The notes under the pieces are model-generated. The model was not told the origin of the DNA. It worked only from the letters and a program-made list of their open reading frames with translations, and did no database searches. DNA of 64,000 nucleotides. Origin: Betaproteobacteria bacterium. Lineage in GTDB: Bacteria > Pseudomonadota > Gammaproteobacteria > Burkholderiales > Rhodocyclaceae. Of the stretch, positions 1 through 9,042 are shown piece after piece (within the stretch, counting starts at the first letter, position 1; every line of letters begins with the position of its first letter). The DNA lies in the NCBI GenBank assembly GCA_016705475.1, contig JADIYD010000014.1, positions 620,001 through 684,000 on the forward strand, read 5' to 3'. A program made the position numbers and the translations under genes.

Positions 1-964
1 GGCCGAGTCCGTCGCGCAGCCATTGCACGGTGGCGCCGCCCATGAAGACGCTGCCTTCGAGCAGGTAGGTGGTTTTGCCGTTGCGTTGCCAGCCGACTGT
101 CGTGAGCAGGCGATGCCGCGAGGCCATGGGCTGCGGGCCGGTGTTCATGAGCAGGAAGCAGCCGGTGCCGTATGTGTTCTTGGCCATGCCGATGTCGAGG
201 CAGGCCTGGCCGAAGGTCGCGGCTTGCTGGTCGCCGGCCATGCCGCTGAGCGGAATTTTTGCGCCCAGCCACTCGGCGTTGAGCATCGCGATTTCGCCGC
301 TGCTGGCAACGACACGCGGCAGTAGTGCGGCGGGAATCTCGAGCAGCGCCAGCAATTCGTCGTCCCAGCACTGGCGGTGGATGTCGAAAAGCAGGGTACG
401 CGAGGCGTTCGACGGGTCGGTGACATGCTCGCCGGTCAGCTTCCAGGCCAGCCAGCTGTCGATGGTGCCGAAGGCCAGTTCGCCGCGTTCGGCCCGAATG
501 CGGGCCCCGGGGATGTGGTCGAGCAGCCACTTGAGCTTGGTGCCGGAAAAATAGGCGTCGAGGACGAGGCCGGTGCGCTGCTGGAACAGTTCGGCATGGC
601 CGGCGGCGCTCAGCTCGTCACAGATGCCGGCGGTTCGCCGGTCCTGCCAGACGATGGCGTGGTGCAGCGGCTGGCCGGTGGCACGATCCCAGAGCACGGT
701 GGTTTCGCGCTGGTTGGTGATGCCGACGGCGGCGACCTGCGTGGCCGAAATCCCGTTGTCGCGCAGCACGGCGCGGGCGACGGCAAGCTGCGCCTGCCAG
801 ATTTCATCGGCGTCGTGCTCGACCCAACCGGGTTGCGGGTAGTGCTGGGTGATTTCCTGCTGGGCGACGCCGTGCATGTTGCCATCGCGTCCGAACAGAA
901 TGGCGCGCGAACTGGTCGTGCCCTGGTCGAGCGCAAGGACGAACTGCTCGGAAGGTGCTGGCAT
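1..964 (-). CDS. glpK: Glycerol kinase, N-terminal part (cut by window edge)
   Basis: Cytosolic FGGY-family kinase that phosphorylates glycerol with ATP to glycerol 3-phosphate. About 321 N-terminal residues are present and the 3' end lies outside the window. The ATT codon-free start is the ATG at 964, giving MPAPSEQFVLALDQGTTSS, whose DQGTTSSRA loop is the N-terminal ATP-binding signature. Further family hallmarks are GITNQRETT, WQDRRT, KLKWLLDH and GTIDSWLAWKLTG in the expected order, and GMAGDQQAATFGQ near the cut end. These assign it to glycerol kinase rather than to other FGGY sugar kinases. It is transcribed away from arsC with about 90 bp between them, so it probably has its own promoter. 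No frameshift is seen in the visible part. Confidence 0.93.
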   Translation of the reverse strand, partial: MPAPSEQFVLALDQGTTSSRAILFGRDGNMHGVAQQEITQHYPQPGWVEHDADEIWQAQLAVARAVLRDNGISATQVAAVGITNQRETTVLWDRATGQPLHHAIVWQDRRTAGICDELSAAGHAELFQQRTGLVLDAYFSGTKLKWLLDHIPGARIRAERGELAFGTIDSWLAWKLTGEHVTDPSNASRTLLFDIHRQCWDDELLALLEIPAALLPRVVASSGEIAMLNAEWLGAKIPLSGMAGDQQAATFGQACLDIGMAKNTYGTGCFLLMNTGPQPMASRHRLLTTVGWQRNGKTTYLLEGSVFMGGATVQWLRDGLG

Positions 965-1052
965 GGCGAACTCCGGCAAGCGGGATGCGGCCAGTATAGC
1001 TGGGCGGCCGTGGGCCTGGCAGGGCTTTCGCGCGGCCGGAGGTTGTCCGGGC

Positions 1053-1403
1053 TTACAAAATCGCCAGCACGTTTTCCGGTGGGCGGCCGAGGGCGGCCTG
1101 ATTGCCGTTGACGACGATGGGGCGCTCGATGAGCTTGGGGTTGGCGACCATGGCGTTGATGAGTGCATCCTGTGACAACGACGGTTCGGCCAGGTTGAGC
1201 GCCTTGTATTCGTCCTCGCCCTTGCGCATCAGGGCGCGGGCGTCGGCGAGGCCGAGCTTCTTGAGCAGGCCGCGCAGCGTGGCGGCATCGGGTGGCGTTT
1301 CGAGGTAGGCGACGATCTTGGGTTCGATGCACTTTTCCTTGAGCAGGGCGAGGGTGTCGCGGGATTTACTGCAGCGGTTGTTGTGGTAGATCGTGATGGT
1401 CAT
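1053..1403 (-). CDS. arsC: ArsC-family arsenate reductase (glutaredoxin type)
   Basis: A 116-residue thioredoxin-fold protein of the ArsC/Spx/YffB superfamily. The N-terminal HNNRCSKSR (catalytic Cys11) matches the HX3CX3R active site of glutaredoxin-dependent arsenate reductases. The ERPIVV segment supplies the second conserved arginine and GRPPENVL closes the domain. In this family the cysteine attacks arsenate and the mixed disulfide is resolved by glutaredoxin and glutathione. No arsR or efflux gene is adjacent, and the isolated position beside glpK and msrB leaves open a role as a general YffB-like reductase. The arsenosugar-type cluster 33 kb away is a loose functional link only. Confidence 0.85.
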   Translation of the reverse strand: MTITIYHNNRCSKSRDTLALLKEKCIEPKIVAYLETPPDAATLRGLLKKLGLADARALMRKGEDEYKALNLAEPSLSQDALINAMVANPKLIERPIVVNGNQAALGRPPENVLAIL

Positions 1404-1428
1404 GGGGTGGGGCGGTTGGATATTTGAA

Positions 1429-1459
1429 AATTGGCCAAAATTTCCGGTTGACCGTGGAA
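1429..1459 (+). repeat. Dispersed repeat, copy 1
   Basis: Copy of the ~30-bp dispersed repeat of this window. It has an AT-rich part (AATTGGCCAAAA) followed by TTTCCGGTTGACCGTGGAA. It lies between arsC and msrB, just beyond the msrB stop codon. Confidence 0.75.
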
Positions 1460-1467
1460 GTGCGTTT

Positions 1468-1932
1468 TCAGGCCCGTTTTTTCAGCGCCAGTGCGTTGAT
1501 GCAGTAACGCAGGCCGCTCGGCGCCGGGCCGTCGGGGAAGACGTGGCCGAGGTGGGCGTCGCAGACGGCGCAGGTGGTTTCAACACGTTGCATGCCGTGG
1601 CCGGCGTCTAGGATGTAGTTCACAAGGCCGGGCGCGATGGCCTGGGTGAAGCTCGGCCAGCCGCTGCCGCTGTCGAATTTGGTTTGCGCGTCGAATAATT
1701 CCGTGCCGCAGCAGGCGCAGGCGTAACGGCCGGGCTCGAAGACGGCGCACATCGCCGAGCTGAAGGCGTGTTCGGTGCCTTTCTGGCGCGTCACGTAGAA
1801 CTGTTCCGGCGTCAGCACTTCGCGCCATTCAGCCGGGCTGCGTTCGTCGCGACGCGGCGGCAAGGGGTTGCCGTTGCGGATGATCTCGATGATGCCGTTC
1901 CAGGTGAGCAGGGCAGTTGTGTTTTGGGTCAT
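1468..1932 (-). CDS. msrB: Peptide-methionine (R)-S-oxide reductase MsrB (cytosolic)
   Basis: A 154-residue MsrB that reduces methionine-R-sulfoxide in proteins using thioredoxin. The zinc ligands are two CxxC pairs (Cys72/Cys75 and Cys121/Cys124). The substrate motif GSGWPSF and the catalytic Cys144 in RYCINALAL are present. There is no signal peptide, so it should act in the cytosol, unlike the exported MsrB encoded at 35376. It lies just downstream of selO on the same strand with a 15-bp gap, so the two are probably cotranscribed. Both belong to redox protection: SelO modifies redox proteins and MsrB repairs oxidised methionine. Confidence 0.93.
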   Translation of the reverse strand: MTQNTTALLTWNGIIEIIRNGNPLPPRRDERSPAEWREVLTPEQFYVTRQKGTEHAFSSAMCAVFEPGRYACACCGTELFDAQTKFDSGSGWPSFTQAIAPGLVNYILDAGHGMQRVETTCAVCDAHLGHVFPDGPAPSGLRYCINALALKKRA

Positions 1933-1947
1933 GGGTGGCTCCGGGGG

Positions 1948-3432
1948 TCAGGTTCCGCAGAAGGTCATGTAGGAGGTGGTGAATTCGGTGGGGGCTGGTT
2001 CGGCATATTCCGCATCCACCGCCCGTTCGTCAAACGGCGACTGAATCACGGCCAGCAGGCGTTCGAAAGGCTCGAGGTTGTTGTCGTCGACGGCCGCATC
2101 GAGGGCCGCTTCGACGCGGTGGTTGCGCGGGATGTAGCACGGGTTGGCGCGTTGCATGGCGGTAAGCAGCCCGGCCGGGCGTGTCGGCTGTCGGGCTTGC
2201 CAGCGGCTTTGCCAGTCGGCGAAGTCGGTGGCGCTGGTCATCAGCGCGTTCAGGCGCGTCGGGTCTCCGCTGGCTGCGTGGAAGAGGGCGCGGAAGGCGA
2301 CGGTGAAGTCGAGGTGCTTCTGCTTGAGGAGACGCAGGAAGTCGTCGATCAGGGCACTGTCCGCCTCGGCGTCGCCCGTTTCATCAATCCCCAGCTTGGC
2401 CCGGAAGACGCGCAGCCAGTGCTCGGCCTGGCGCTCGGGCAGGGCGTCGATGACCGCCGTTGCAGCCTGCACAGCGCGGTTGTCGTCGGTGTCGATGAGC
2501 GGCAGCAGGGTTTCGGCCAGCCGCGCCAGATTCCAGCGGGCGATGCCGGCCTGCTTGCCGTAGGCGTAGCGCCCGGCGCTGTCGATGGAGCTGAACACCG
2601 TGCCCGGGCTGTAGGTTTCCATGAAGGCGCAGGGGCCGTAGTCGATGGTTTCGCCGGACAGCGTCATGTTGTCCGTGTTCATCACGCCGTGAATGAAGCC
2701 GACGCCGAGCCAGCGCGCGACGAGCTCCGCCTGCCGCTCGCCGACAGCGGCCAGCAGATCGAGGTAGGGCTGCGGGCTGGTGGCCAGCTCTGGGTAATGG
2801 CGGGCGATGACGTAATCGGCCAGGCGCTTGACCTGTTCCGGTCCCTGATGGGCGGCGAAGTACTGGAAGGTGCCGACGCGCACATGGCTGGCGGCGACGC
2901 GGGTCAGCACGGCGCCGGGCTGGGCGCGGTCGCGGCGCACCATGTCGCCGGTTGCCACGACGGCCAGCGAGCGCGTCGTCGGGATACCCAGCGCGTGCAT
3001 CGCCTCGCTGATGATGTACTCGCGCAAGGCCGGCCCGAGCGCGCATTTGCCGTCGCCATTGCGCGAAAACGGCGTGCGGCCGGAACCCTTGAAAGCAATG
3101 TCGCGGCGCTCGCCGCTACGGTCGATGACCTCGCCAAGAAGCAAGGCCCGCCCATCGCCCAACTGCGGCGAAAAATGGCCGAACTGATGGCCGGCGTAGG
3201 CCTGGGCGATCGGCTCGGCACCTTCCGGCACCAGACTGCCGGCCAGTGTTGCGATGCCCGCCGGGGATGCCAGCGCCGCAGGGTCTGCTCCGAGTTCGCG
3301 GGCCAGTTCCTCGTTCAGGCGGATCAGGGACGGCTTGCTTGCCGGCGTCGGCTTCCAGAGAACGTAGAACTCCTCGAGGTCGCGGACATAGGTGTTGTCA
3401 AAGGCAAAAAAGCGGGGCGCTGGGGCGTTCAT
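1948..3432 (-). CDS. selO: Protein adenylyltransferase SelO
   Basis: A 494-residue pseudokinase-fold enzyme of the SelO/YdiU (UPF0061) family, which transfers AMP from ATP to hydroxyl side chains of target proteins. Family signatures are QAYAGHQFGHF (about residues 78-88), LGDGRALLLGE, AFKGSGRTPFSR, the helix LREYIISEAMHALGIPTTRSL, and the catalytic HGVMNTDN (near residue 247) followed by DYGPCAFME. The protein ends in TFCGT, keeping the conserved C-terminal cysteine. Length is normal for the family. The ATG at 3432 fits the conserved N-terminus. It appears to head a two-gene unit with the downstream msrB. Confidence 0.95.
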   Translation of the reverse strand: MNAPAPRFFAFDNTYVRDLEEFYVLWKPTPASKPSLIRLNEELARELGADPAALASPAGIATLAGSLVPEGAEPIAQAYAGHQFGHFSPQLGDGRALLLGEVIDRSGERRDIAFKGSGRTPFSRNGDGKCALGPALREYIISEAMHALGIPTTRSLAVVATGDMVRRDRAQPGAVLTRVAASHVRVGTFQYFAAHQGPEQVKRLADYVIARHYPELATSPQPYLDLLAAVGERQAELVARWLGVGFIHGVMNTDNMTLSGETIDYGPCAFMETYSPGTVFSSIDSAGRYAYGKQAGIARWNLARLAETLLPLIDTDDNRAVQAATAVIDALPERQAEHWLRVFRAKLGIDETGDAEADSALIDDFLRLLKQKHLDFTVAFRALFHAASGDPTRLNALMTSATDFADWQSRWQARQPTRPAGLLTAMQRANPCYIPRNHRVEAALDAAVDDNNLEPFERLLAVIQSPFDERAVDAEYAEPAPTEFTTSYMTFCGT

Positions 3433-3592
3433 CGAAATTGGGCTTTACAGGTGTAGTGTCGGTTGGTGCCGATTTTGTCGCAAATCGTCGCGCCACGAGG
3501 GCTTCGAGCAATTTCGATGCTAACAGCTGTGTTTGGTTCCCGGGCTTCCGAGATTGGTGCGTGAGTGGGTCGATAGACGTTTTAGATTTTTG

Positions 3593-3617
3593 ACAAAAAT
3601 GCCGGTTGACCGTGGGA
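3593..3617 (+). repeat. Dispersed repeat, copy 2
   Basis: Contains CCGGTTGACCGTGGGAA preceded by CAAAAATG. The AT-rich left part is shorter than in copy 1. Confidence 0.65.
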
Positions 3618-3687
3618 ATGGTCACAACAGCCAATTGCAACCCATTAATATTGACTTCCAACAAAAAATCACCGCTCAGCCCGGGGG

Positions 3688-3706
3688 ATAGGTAGTTTTC
3701 CCTATT
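3688..3706 (+). promoter_or_regulatory. Putative TtrR operator of ttrBCA
   Basis: Interrupted palindrome ATAGGTAGTTTTCCCTATT about 77 bp upstream of the ttrB start. An almost identical sequence (AATAGGGAAATTTACCTAT on the plus strand) recurs at 10238-10256 upstream of tsdA. Its conservation within the duplicated segment, where other parts diverged, makes it the best candidate for the site bound by the FixJ-type regulator encoded at 10377-11009. Assignment to TtrR is inference. Confidence 0.5.
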
Positions 3707-3782
3707 CGCCTGCACAGTTCTTCCAATTTTCACCTGTTAGCGAAATGCCTAAGCTGGCTCCATCATCCAAAAGGAGCCTTGC

Positions 3783-4508
3783 ATGAACGCTCAACCTGAT
3801 CTTTCCCGGCGCGCCTTCTTCACTGCCTTGCCGGCTGTGACCGCCGGTCTGGCCGTCCCGGCCCATGCCGCGGACGAGGCAAACCCGCATTGGTCGATGC
3901 TGATCGATACTCGCCGTTGCATCGCCTGCCAAGCCTGCACCATGGCCTGTTCGATGGAAAACGTCTCGCCCGAAGGGCAGTTCCGTACTGTCGTCGCCAC
4001 CTACGCCATCACTGACCAAGCCGGCAAGACCGGCCTGGCCGTGCTGCCTCGCCTTTGCAATCACTGCGAGGAACCGCCGTGCATTCCGGTTTGCCCGGTC
4101 GGCGCCACCTTCAAACGCCCGGACGGCATCGTGCTGGTCGATGGCGACCGCTGCGTTGGTTGCGCCTACTGCGTCCAGGCTTGTCCTTATGACGCACGCT
4201 TCGTCAATCACCACACCGGCAAGGCCGACAAATGCACTTTCTGCAGCCACCGCGTTGAAGCGGGATTACTGCCGGCCTGCGTCGAAACCTGCGTTGGTGG
4301 TGCGCGCATTTTTGGCGATCTCAACAATCCGCAGAGCGACATCAGTCGCCGTCTGGCCGCTGCCGAAGGCAAGACCAGCGTCCTCAAGCCGGAAGCCGGC
4401 ACGACGCCGCGCGTCTTCTACATCGGTCTCGAAAAACAGCTGGATGGCCGGGTCGATGGCGATTCGACCGCCGACATGATGTGGCGTCCGGCCACGCAGG
4501 GAGCATGA
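3783..4508 (+). CDS. ttrB: Tetrathionate reductase iron-sulfur subunit TtrB
   Basis: A 241-residue polyferredoxin that passes electrons from the membrane subunit TtrC to the molybdenum subunit TtrA. A Tat signal (SRRAFFTALPAVTAGLAVP, residues 9-27) targets it outside the cytoplasm. Four cysteine clusters follow: CIACQACTMAC, CNHCEEPPCIPVCP, CVGCAYCVQACP and CTFCSHRVEAGLLPACVETC. The start ATG has AAAGGAG upstream. It is the first gene of ttrBCA, the same order as in Salmonella. Other DMSO-reductase-family ferredoxin subunits look similar, but the partner TtrA and the adjacent ttrSR settle the assignment. Its first ~20 codons and its promoter are duplicated at 10098-10256. Confidence 0.9.
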   Translation: MNAQPDLSRRAFFTALPAVTAGLAVPAHAADEANPHWSMLIDTRRCIACQACTMACSMENVSPEGQFRTVVATYAITDQAGKTGLAVLPRLCNHCEEPPCIPVCPVGATFKRPDGIVLVDGDRCVGCAYCVQACPYDARFVNHHTGKADKCTFCSHRVEAGLLPACVETCVGGARIFGDLNNPQSDISRRLAAAEGKTSVLKPEAGTTPRVFYIGLEKQLDGRVDGDSTADMMWRPATQGA

Positions 4509-4510
4509 TC

Positions 4511-5581
4511 ATGAACACCTCCGTTGAAGTCCTTGGCTTTGCACGCGAACCCGGCTGGTTACCCTGGGCCGTTCAGTATTTCTTCCTGATCGGCATCTCG
4601 ACCGCCGCCTTCTTCCTGTCACTGCCCGGGCTGGTCTGGCGTCACCCGGACTGGCGGGGCATTTCGCGGCGCGCCCTGCTAGCTGCATTGGTCTGCGGGC
4701 TGACCGCACCGGTCGCATTGCTGGCCGACCTGCACCAGCCCGGTCGCTTCCTCAATTTTTACCTGCACCCGAACTTTGGTTCCTGGATGGCCTGGGGCTC
4801 GTTCTTCATCCCGCTCTACCTGCTTGGCCTGATCGGCTACGCGTGGCTCTGCCTGCGTCCCCAACTGGCTGAAATGGCAAAGCACCCAAGCCCACTCGCT
4901 GGCCTCTATCGCAAGTTGGCCTATGGCGGCCACGACAACCTCTCTGCGATCAAGGCGGCAGCATTGCTGACAGCGCTTGGCGCGGCGCTGGTGCTGCTCT
5001 ACAGCGGCATGGAAGTGATGGTCGTTCAGGCGCGTTCGCTATGGAATACCGCCTTGCTCCCCTTGATCTTCGCGGCTACCGCGATGACGGGTGGCATCGG
5101 TATGACAGCGCTGTTCGAAGCATTGACCGGCAATCGTCAATCGGCACCTGTGCTCAACCAGTGGCTGGCACGTGGCGTATGGGCAACGTTGGCACTGCTC
5201 ATCCTGTGGCTGATTTTTGGCCTTTCCGGCACGTCGACCGCAGCAGCCGATGCACTTGGTGCGATGCGCGGATCATTCGGCTGGCTGGCTACCGGCGTCT
5301 GGCTTTTCGGCTCGACGCTCCTCACCCTGTGGCTGGCGAGAAACTACCAAACTTCGCTGATCATGCCTGCGCTGCTGGCCCTCCATGGTGCCTGGCTGAT
5401 CCGCTGGATCGTCTTCATCGGCGGCCAAAGCCTGCCCAAGATGGGTTCAACCAGCGCGAGCTACAGCCTGACCCTGACACCGGACAGCCTGCTCGGCATC
5501 GTCGGCATGGCCGGCCTCTGCCTCGCCCTTTACATCATCCTGACCAGCCTCATCCCTTGGGATGACCAGGCCAAAGCCTGA
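4511..5581 (+). CDS. ttrC: Tetrathionate reductase membrane subunit TtrC (NrfD/PsrC family)
   Basis: A 356-residue integral membrane quinol dehydrogenase subunit with about nine hydrophobic helices, for example AVQYFFLIGISTAAFFLSL near the N-terminus. It oxidises quinol and hands electrons to TtrB. The NrfD/PsrC-type FNFYLHPNFGSWMAWGSF segment (about residues 84-102, quoted here in part as PNFGSWMAWG) is characteristic. An ATG at 4505 overlaps the ttrB stop codon. The ATG at 4511 is preferred because GGGAG then lies at normal ribosome-binding distance. Close packing between ttrB and ttrA indicates one operon. Confidence 0.88.
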   Translation: MNTSVEVLGFAREPGWLPWAVQYFFLIGISTAAFFLSLPGLVWRHPDWRGISRRALLAALVCGLTAPVALLADLHQPGRFLNFYLHPNFGSWMAWGSFFIPLYLLGLIGYAWLCLRPQLAEMAKHPSPLAGLYRKLAYGGHDNLSAIKAAALLTALGAALVLLYSGMEVMVVQARSLWNTALLPLIFAATAMTGGIGMTALFEALTGNRQSAPVLNQWLARGVWATLALLILWLIFGLSGTSTAAADALGAMRGSFGWLATGVWLFGSTLLTLWLARNYQTSLIMPALLALHGAWLIRWIVFIGGQSLPKMGSTSASYSLTLTPDSLLGIVGMAGLCLALYIILTSLIPWDDQAKA

Positions 5582-5592
5582 GGAGATCCACC

Positions 5593-8500
5593 ATGAAAAT
5601 CAGCAAACGTCGTCAAGTTCTCGCCCTCGGTGGCCTCGCCGCCTTCGCCGCAGGTTACTCGGAAACCGCTGGCCGCATGGTCGGCAAGCTCCTCGGCCAT
5701 GATGCGCCGAAACACAAGACCGCTGGTGAGGCGCCGGCCCCGGAGTTTCGCGTTGATCGCCAGGGCAAGCTTGAGATCAACACGGCCCAGCAGGTCAGCT
5801 ACACCACCTGTCTGGGTTGCACCACCATGTGCGGCGTTCGTGTCCGCATCGACCGGGCCAGCGGCAAGGTGCTGCGGGTCAGCGGCAACCCTTACAGCCC
5901 CTTGTCCACCGACCCGCATTTGCCGATGAAGGCCAGCGTCCGCGACAGCTTCATTGCCATCTCGGCGCTCAACGGCAAAGGGCTGGATGGCCGCTCGACC
6001 GCCTGTGGCCGTGGTAACGCAGTGGCCCAGCAGATCGATTCGCCGTACCGTGTTCTCACGCCGATGAAGCGGGTGGGTTCGCGAAATAGCGGCCAATGGG
6101 AACCGATTTCCTTCGAGCAACTGGTCAAGGAAGTGGTCAATGGTGGCAATCTGTTCGGCGAAGGGAATGTCGAGGGTCTGGGCGCCCTGCGTGACCTGAC
6201 AACGCCCATCGACAGCAAGCAGCCCGCACTCGGGCCGCGCGTCAATCAGGTTGCGGTGCTCTCCAGCGTCAACGACGGGCGTGAGAACTTTGCCCGCCGC
6301 TTCTTCCAGCAATCCTACGGCACGCTCAATTTCATCGGCCACGGTTCCTACTGCGGCGGCTCCTACCGCTCAGGTTCCGGCGCGCTGTTTGGTGACATGA
6401 AGAGCATGCCGCATTGCAAGCCGGATTTTGCCAATGCCGAGTTCGTGCTTTTTGTCGGAACGGCACCAGGCCAGGCCGGCAACCCCTTCAAGCGCCAAGG
6501 CACGCTGGTTGCCAAGGCGCGCACCGACGGTAAATTGTCCTACGTCGTGGTCGACCCTGTGCTGACGCACGCTGACAACCGGGCGAGTGGTGACCGTGGT
6601 CGCTGGCTGCCGATCAAGCCCGGCACCGACGGCGCGATGGCCATGGCCATCATCCGCTGGCTGTTCGAGAACGAGCGCATCGACAGCAAATTCCTGAGTT
6701 TTCCGAATGCCGCGCTGGCCAAACAAAATGGTGAGCCATCCTTCTCCAACGCCAGCCATCTGGTTGTCGTCGAAGCAAAGCACCCGCGCGAACGGCGCAT
6801 GTTGCGCGCTTCCGACATGGGCGTTGAAATGCCGGAAGAGCTGCGCTACAAGGAGACCGATGCTTTCGTCTGCCTCGATCAGTCCGGGAAGCCGGTTTTC
6901 CATGACCAGGCCGCAGGCCCTGCCGAAATCTTCGTCGATACGGTTCTGACGATAGGCGGCAAAGAAGTTCAGGTCAAATCGTCGCTGCAACTGTTGCGTG
7001 AAGAGGCCATGCGCCTGGAGCTGCCGGCCTATGCCGAAGCCTGCGGCATTCCGGCCGAAACGCTGGCCGGACTGGCGAAAGAGTTGTCTTCGCACGGCAA
7101 AAAAGCATCGGTGATCGCGCACGGCGGCATGATGAGCGGTAGCGGTTTCTACAACGCCTATGCCCTGCTCAGCATCAATGCCTTGCTCGGCAACATCAAC
7201 TGGAAAGGCGGTTTCGTCGCCAATGGCGGCGGTTTCAAGGACAACGGCGAAGGGCCACGCTACAAGCTCGATGGCTTCCCGGGCATGGTCAAAACCTCAG
7301 GTACGCCGCTCGGCCGCAATGTGCCCTACGAGAAAACTGCCGAATTCGCCACACGCAAGGCTGACAACAAACCCTACCCAGCCACCGCGCCATGGTTCCC
7401 GAACGCCCCCGGGCTGACCACCGAATTGCTGCCCGGCGGCCTGAACGGCTATCCGTACGCGCTCAAGGCGCTGATCCTGTGGTCGTCGAATCCACTTTAC
7501 GGCATTGCCGGGTTGCACAACAAGATCGCCAAGGATCTGGCCGACCCGAAGAAAATCGGGCTGATCATTTCCGTCGATCCCTTTATCAATGAAAGCAACG
7601 CCTTCGCCGACTACATTGTTCCCGACTCGCTGATGTACGAAAGCTGGGGCTGGGTGGCAGCCTGGAATGGCGTGCCGACCAAGGCGATGAGCGCGCGCTG
7701 GCCAGTCATCGAGCCGCAGGCGGCAAAAACGCCGGAAGGCAAGGCCATTGGCATGGAAACCTTCTTTATTGCCCTGGCCAAGGCCATGAAATTACCCGGC
7801 TTTGGCGAGAACGCCATCAGCGATCCGGATGGCAATACCTATGCACTGAATACGCCGGAAGACTGGTACCTGCGTGGCGGTGCCAACATTGCCTGGCTGG
7901 GCAAGGAGCCGGTGGCTGATGCGACGGAAGAAGACATCATCCTCTCCGGCGTCGAGCGCTTGCGCCCCTTGCTTGAAAAGACGCTGAAACCCGAGGAGGT
8001 TGCCAAGGTGGCTTTCCTGCTCAGTCGTGGCGGCCGCTACCAGCCCGGCAAGGATGCCTACGATGAAGAAGATCCGCGCTGGATGCGCAATCCGATCAAG
8101 TCCATGACGCATCTCTGGAACGAAAATGTCGGCGCCTCGAAAAACAGTCTGTCCGGCAAGCGCAACAATGGCTGTGGCAGCTGGATTGAACCCGCCTTCG
8201 CCGACGGCACACCGATGCGCAAAGTCTATCCCGCCGACAAATGGCCGCTGCAACTGGTCAGCTACAAATCAGCGCTGCAAAATCCGTATTCGATTGGTGC
8301 CACGCGTTTGCTCGGCCTGCATCCGGAAAACCCGGTGCTGATTCACCCCGATGATGCCCGCCGTCTGCATGTCGAGATGGGCGATCTGGTCGAAATCAGT
8401 ACGCCGGGCGGCAGCCTCAAGGCGCGCATCATGGTTCATGCCGGCATTACGCCAGGAGTAGCGGCTATCGAGCACGGTTTTGGCCACCGGGAACTGGGTG

Positions 8501-8679
8501 CCCGTGCCCACCGCATCGGCCGCACGCAACAACCGCAGGACAAGCGTCTGGCAGCCGGCGTGAATCTCAACGACATCGGCCTGCTCGACCCGACACGGCC
8601 AGACAAATCACCGTGGGTTGATGCGATTTCCGGTGCCTCGGTGCGCAACGGCCTGCCGGCTAAAATGCAGCGGGCCTGA
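5593..8679 (+). CDS. ttrA: Tetrathionate reductase molybdopterin subunit TtrA
   Basis: A 1028-residue catalytic subunit of the DMSO-reductase superfamily that reduces tetrathionate to thiosulfate with a bis-MGD molybdenum cofactor. A Tat signal (KRRQVLALGGLAAFAAG) directs export. CLGCTTMCGVRV near residue 74 binds the N-terminal [4Fe-4S] cluster. The long insertions and the GHGSYCGGSYRSGSGALFG segment are typical of TtrA. GGAG precedes the ATG by 8 bp, and the gene follows ttrC by 11 bp. The last ~103 bp recur at 10262-10364 with about 85-90 percent identity by eye, a remnant of a recombination event. Confidence 0.93.
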   Translation: MKISKRRQVLALGGLAAFAAGYSETAGRMVGKLLGHDAPKHKTAGEAPAPEFRVDRQGKLEINTAQQVSYTTCLGCTTMCGVRVRIDRASGKVLRVSGNPYSPLSTDPHLPMKASVRDSFIAISALNGKGLDGRSTACGRGNAVAQQIDSPYRVLTPMKRVGSRNSGQWEPISFEQLVKEVVNGGNLFGEGNVEGLGALRDLTTPIDSKQPALGPRVNQVAVLSSVNDGRENFARRFFQQSYGTLNFIGHGSYCGGSYRSGSGALFGDMKSMPHCKPDFANAEFVLFVGTAPGQAGNPFKRQGTLVAKARTDGKLSYVVVDPVLTHADNRASGDRGRWLPIKPGTDGAMAMAIIRWLFENERIDSKFLSFPNAALAKQNGEPSFSNASHLVVVEAKHPRERRMLRASDMGVEMPEELRYKETDAFVCLDQSGKPVFHDQAAGPAEIFVDTVLTIGGKEVQVKSSLQLLREEAMRLELPAYAEACGIPAETLAGLAKELSSHGKKASVIAHGGMMSGSGFYNAYALLSINALLGNINWKGGFVANGGGFKDNGEGPRYKLDGFPGMVKTSGTPLGRNVPYEKTAEFATRKADNKPYPATAPWFPNAPGLTTELLPGGLNGYPYALKALILWSSNPLYGIAGLHNKIAKDLADPKKIGLIISVDPFINESNAFADYIVPDSLMYESWGWVAAWNGVPTKAMSARWPVIEPQAAKTPEGKAIGMETFFIALAKAMKLPGFGENAISDPDGNTYALNTPEDWYLRGGANIAWLGKEPVADATEEDIILSGVERLRPLLEKTLKPEEVAKVAFLLSRGGRYQPGKDAYDEEDPRWMRNPIKSMTHLWNENVGASKNSLSGKRNNGCGSWIEPAFADGTPMRKVYPADKWPLQLVSYKSALQNPYSIGATRLLGLHPENPVLIHPDDARRLHVEMGDLVEISTPGGSLKARIMVHAGITPGVAAIEHGFGHRELGARAHRIGRTQQPQDKRLAAGVNLNDIGLLDPTRPDKSPWVDAISGASVRNGLPAKMQRA

Positions 8680-8689
8680 TCGCCCTCGG

Positions 8690-8773
8690 CTAGTCGATGG
8701 CAGCCGGGTTGGCCCGCAACATAAGGCGGGCCAATTCGGCGACCGAGGAAACGCCGACCTTTTCCATCACATG
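8690..8773 (-). pseudogene. Remnant of the 3' end of ttrR
   Basis: About 28 codons matching the end of the intact ttrR at 10377-10460, including the TAG stop and the segment encoding the last part of the helix-turn-helix domain. The match ends abruptly after CTTTTCCATCACATG. It continues the duplicated ttrA end (8577-8679), so the pair marks the left junction of the inserted tsdA segment. Confidence 0.75.
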
Positions 8774-9042
8774 AGTATTTGGACCAATCCTAGCTGCAGG
8801 CCATTCGCGAAGGTGATACTGCGGCGGCGTGCTGCTTGGCAACGCCGGGGGTTACCACAGCCGATGCGCAAGGCAGTACGCCGCTGATGATGGCTGCGCC
8901 CTGGAGCGGCTGCAGGAATCACGGAAACCACGCTGAGGTAGCTCGGTATTCTCCCCTTTGTTTATGGCGCAGGGGGCTTGCGCCGTCAAAACTGAAAAGT
9001 ACTGGGCGGCAGATGCGCTGTAGCCGCCTGCCGCCCACCGGC
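8774..9042. other. Junction region between ttr duplication and tsdA
   Basis: No credible complete gene. One plus-strand frame reads DAQGSTPLMMAA near 8860-8895, which resembles a single ankyrin repeat and could be debris of an ankyrin-repeat gene; this is weak. Two hairpins lie at 8966-8984 (GGCGCA...TGCGCC) and 9004-9036. Confidence 0.45.
9004..9036 (-). terminator. Probable tsdA terminator
   Basis: Inverted repeat GGGCGGCAG / CTGCCGCCC followed on the minus strand by AGTACTTTTCAGTTTT. It starts a few bases after the tsdA stop codon. Confidence 0.5.

Larger units (their letters stand above)
3433..3782. other. Intergenic region between selO and ttrB
   Basis: A 350-bp divergent region without a credible gene. 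It holds the selO upstream region, one dispersed repeat (3593-3617) and the ttrBCA promoter with a palindromic putative regulator site (3688-3706). The stretch from about 3688 to the ttrB start is partly duplicated in inverted orientation upstream of tsdA. Confidence 0.7.

Noticed and set aside
1768..3456. 562-codon ORF antisense to selO
   Set aside because: Shadow frame; selO has all family motifs on the other strand.
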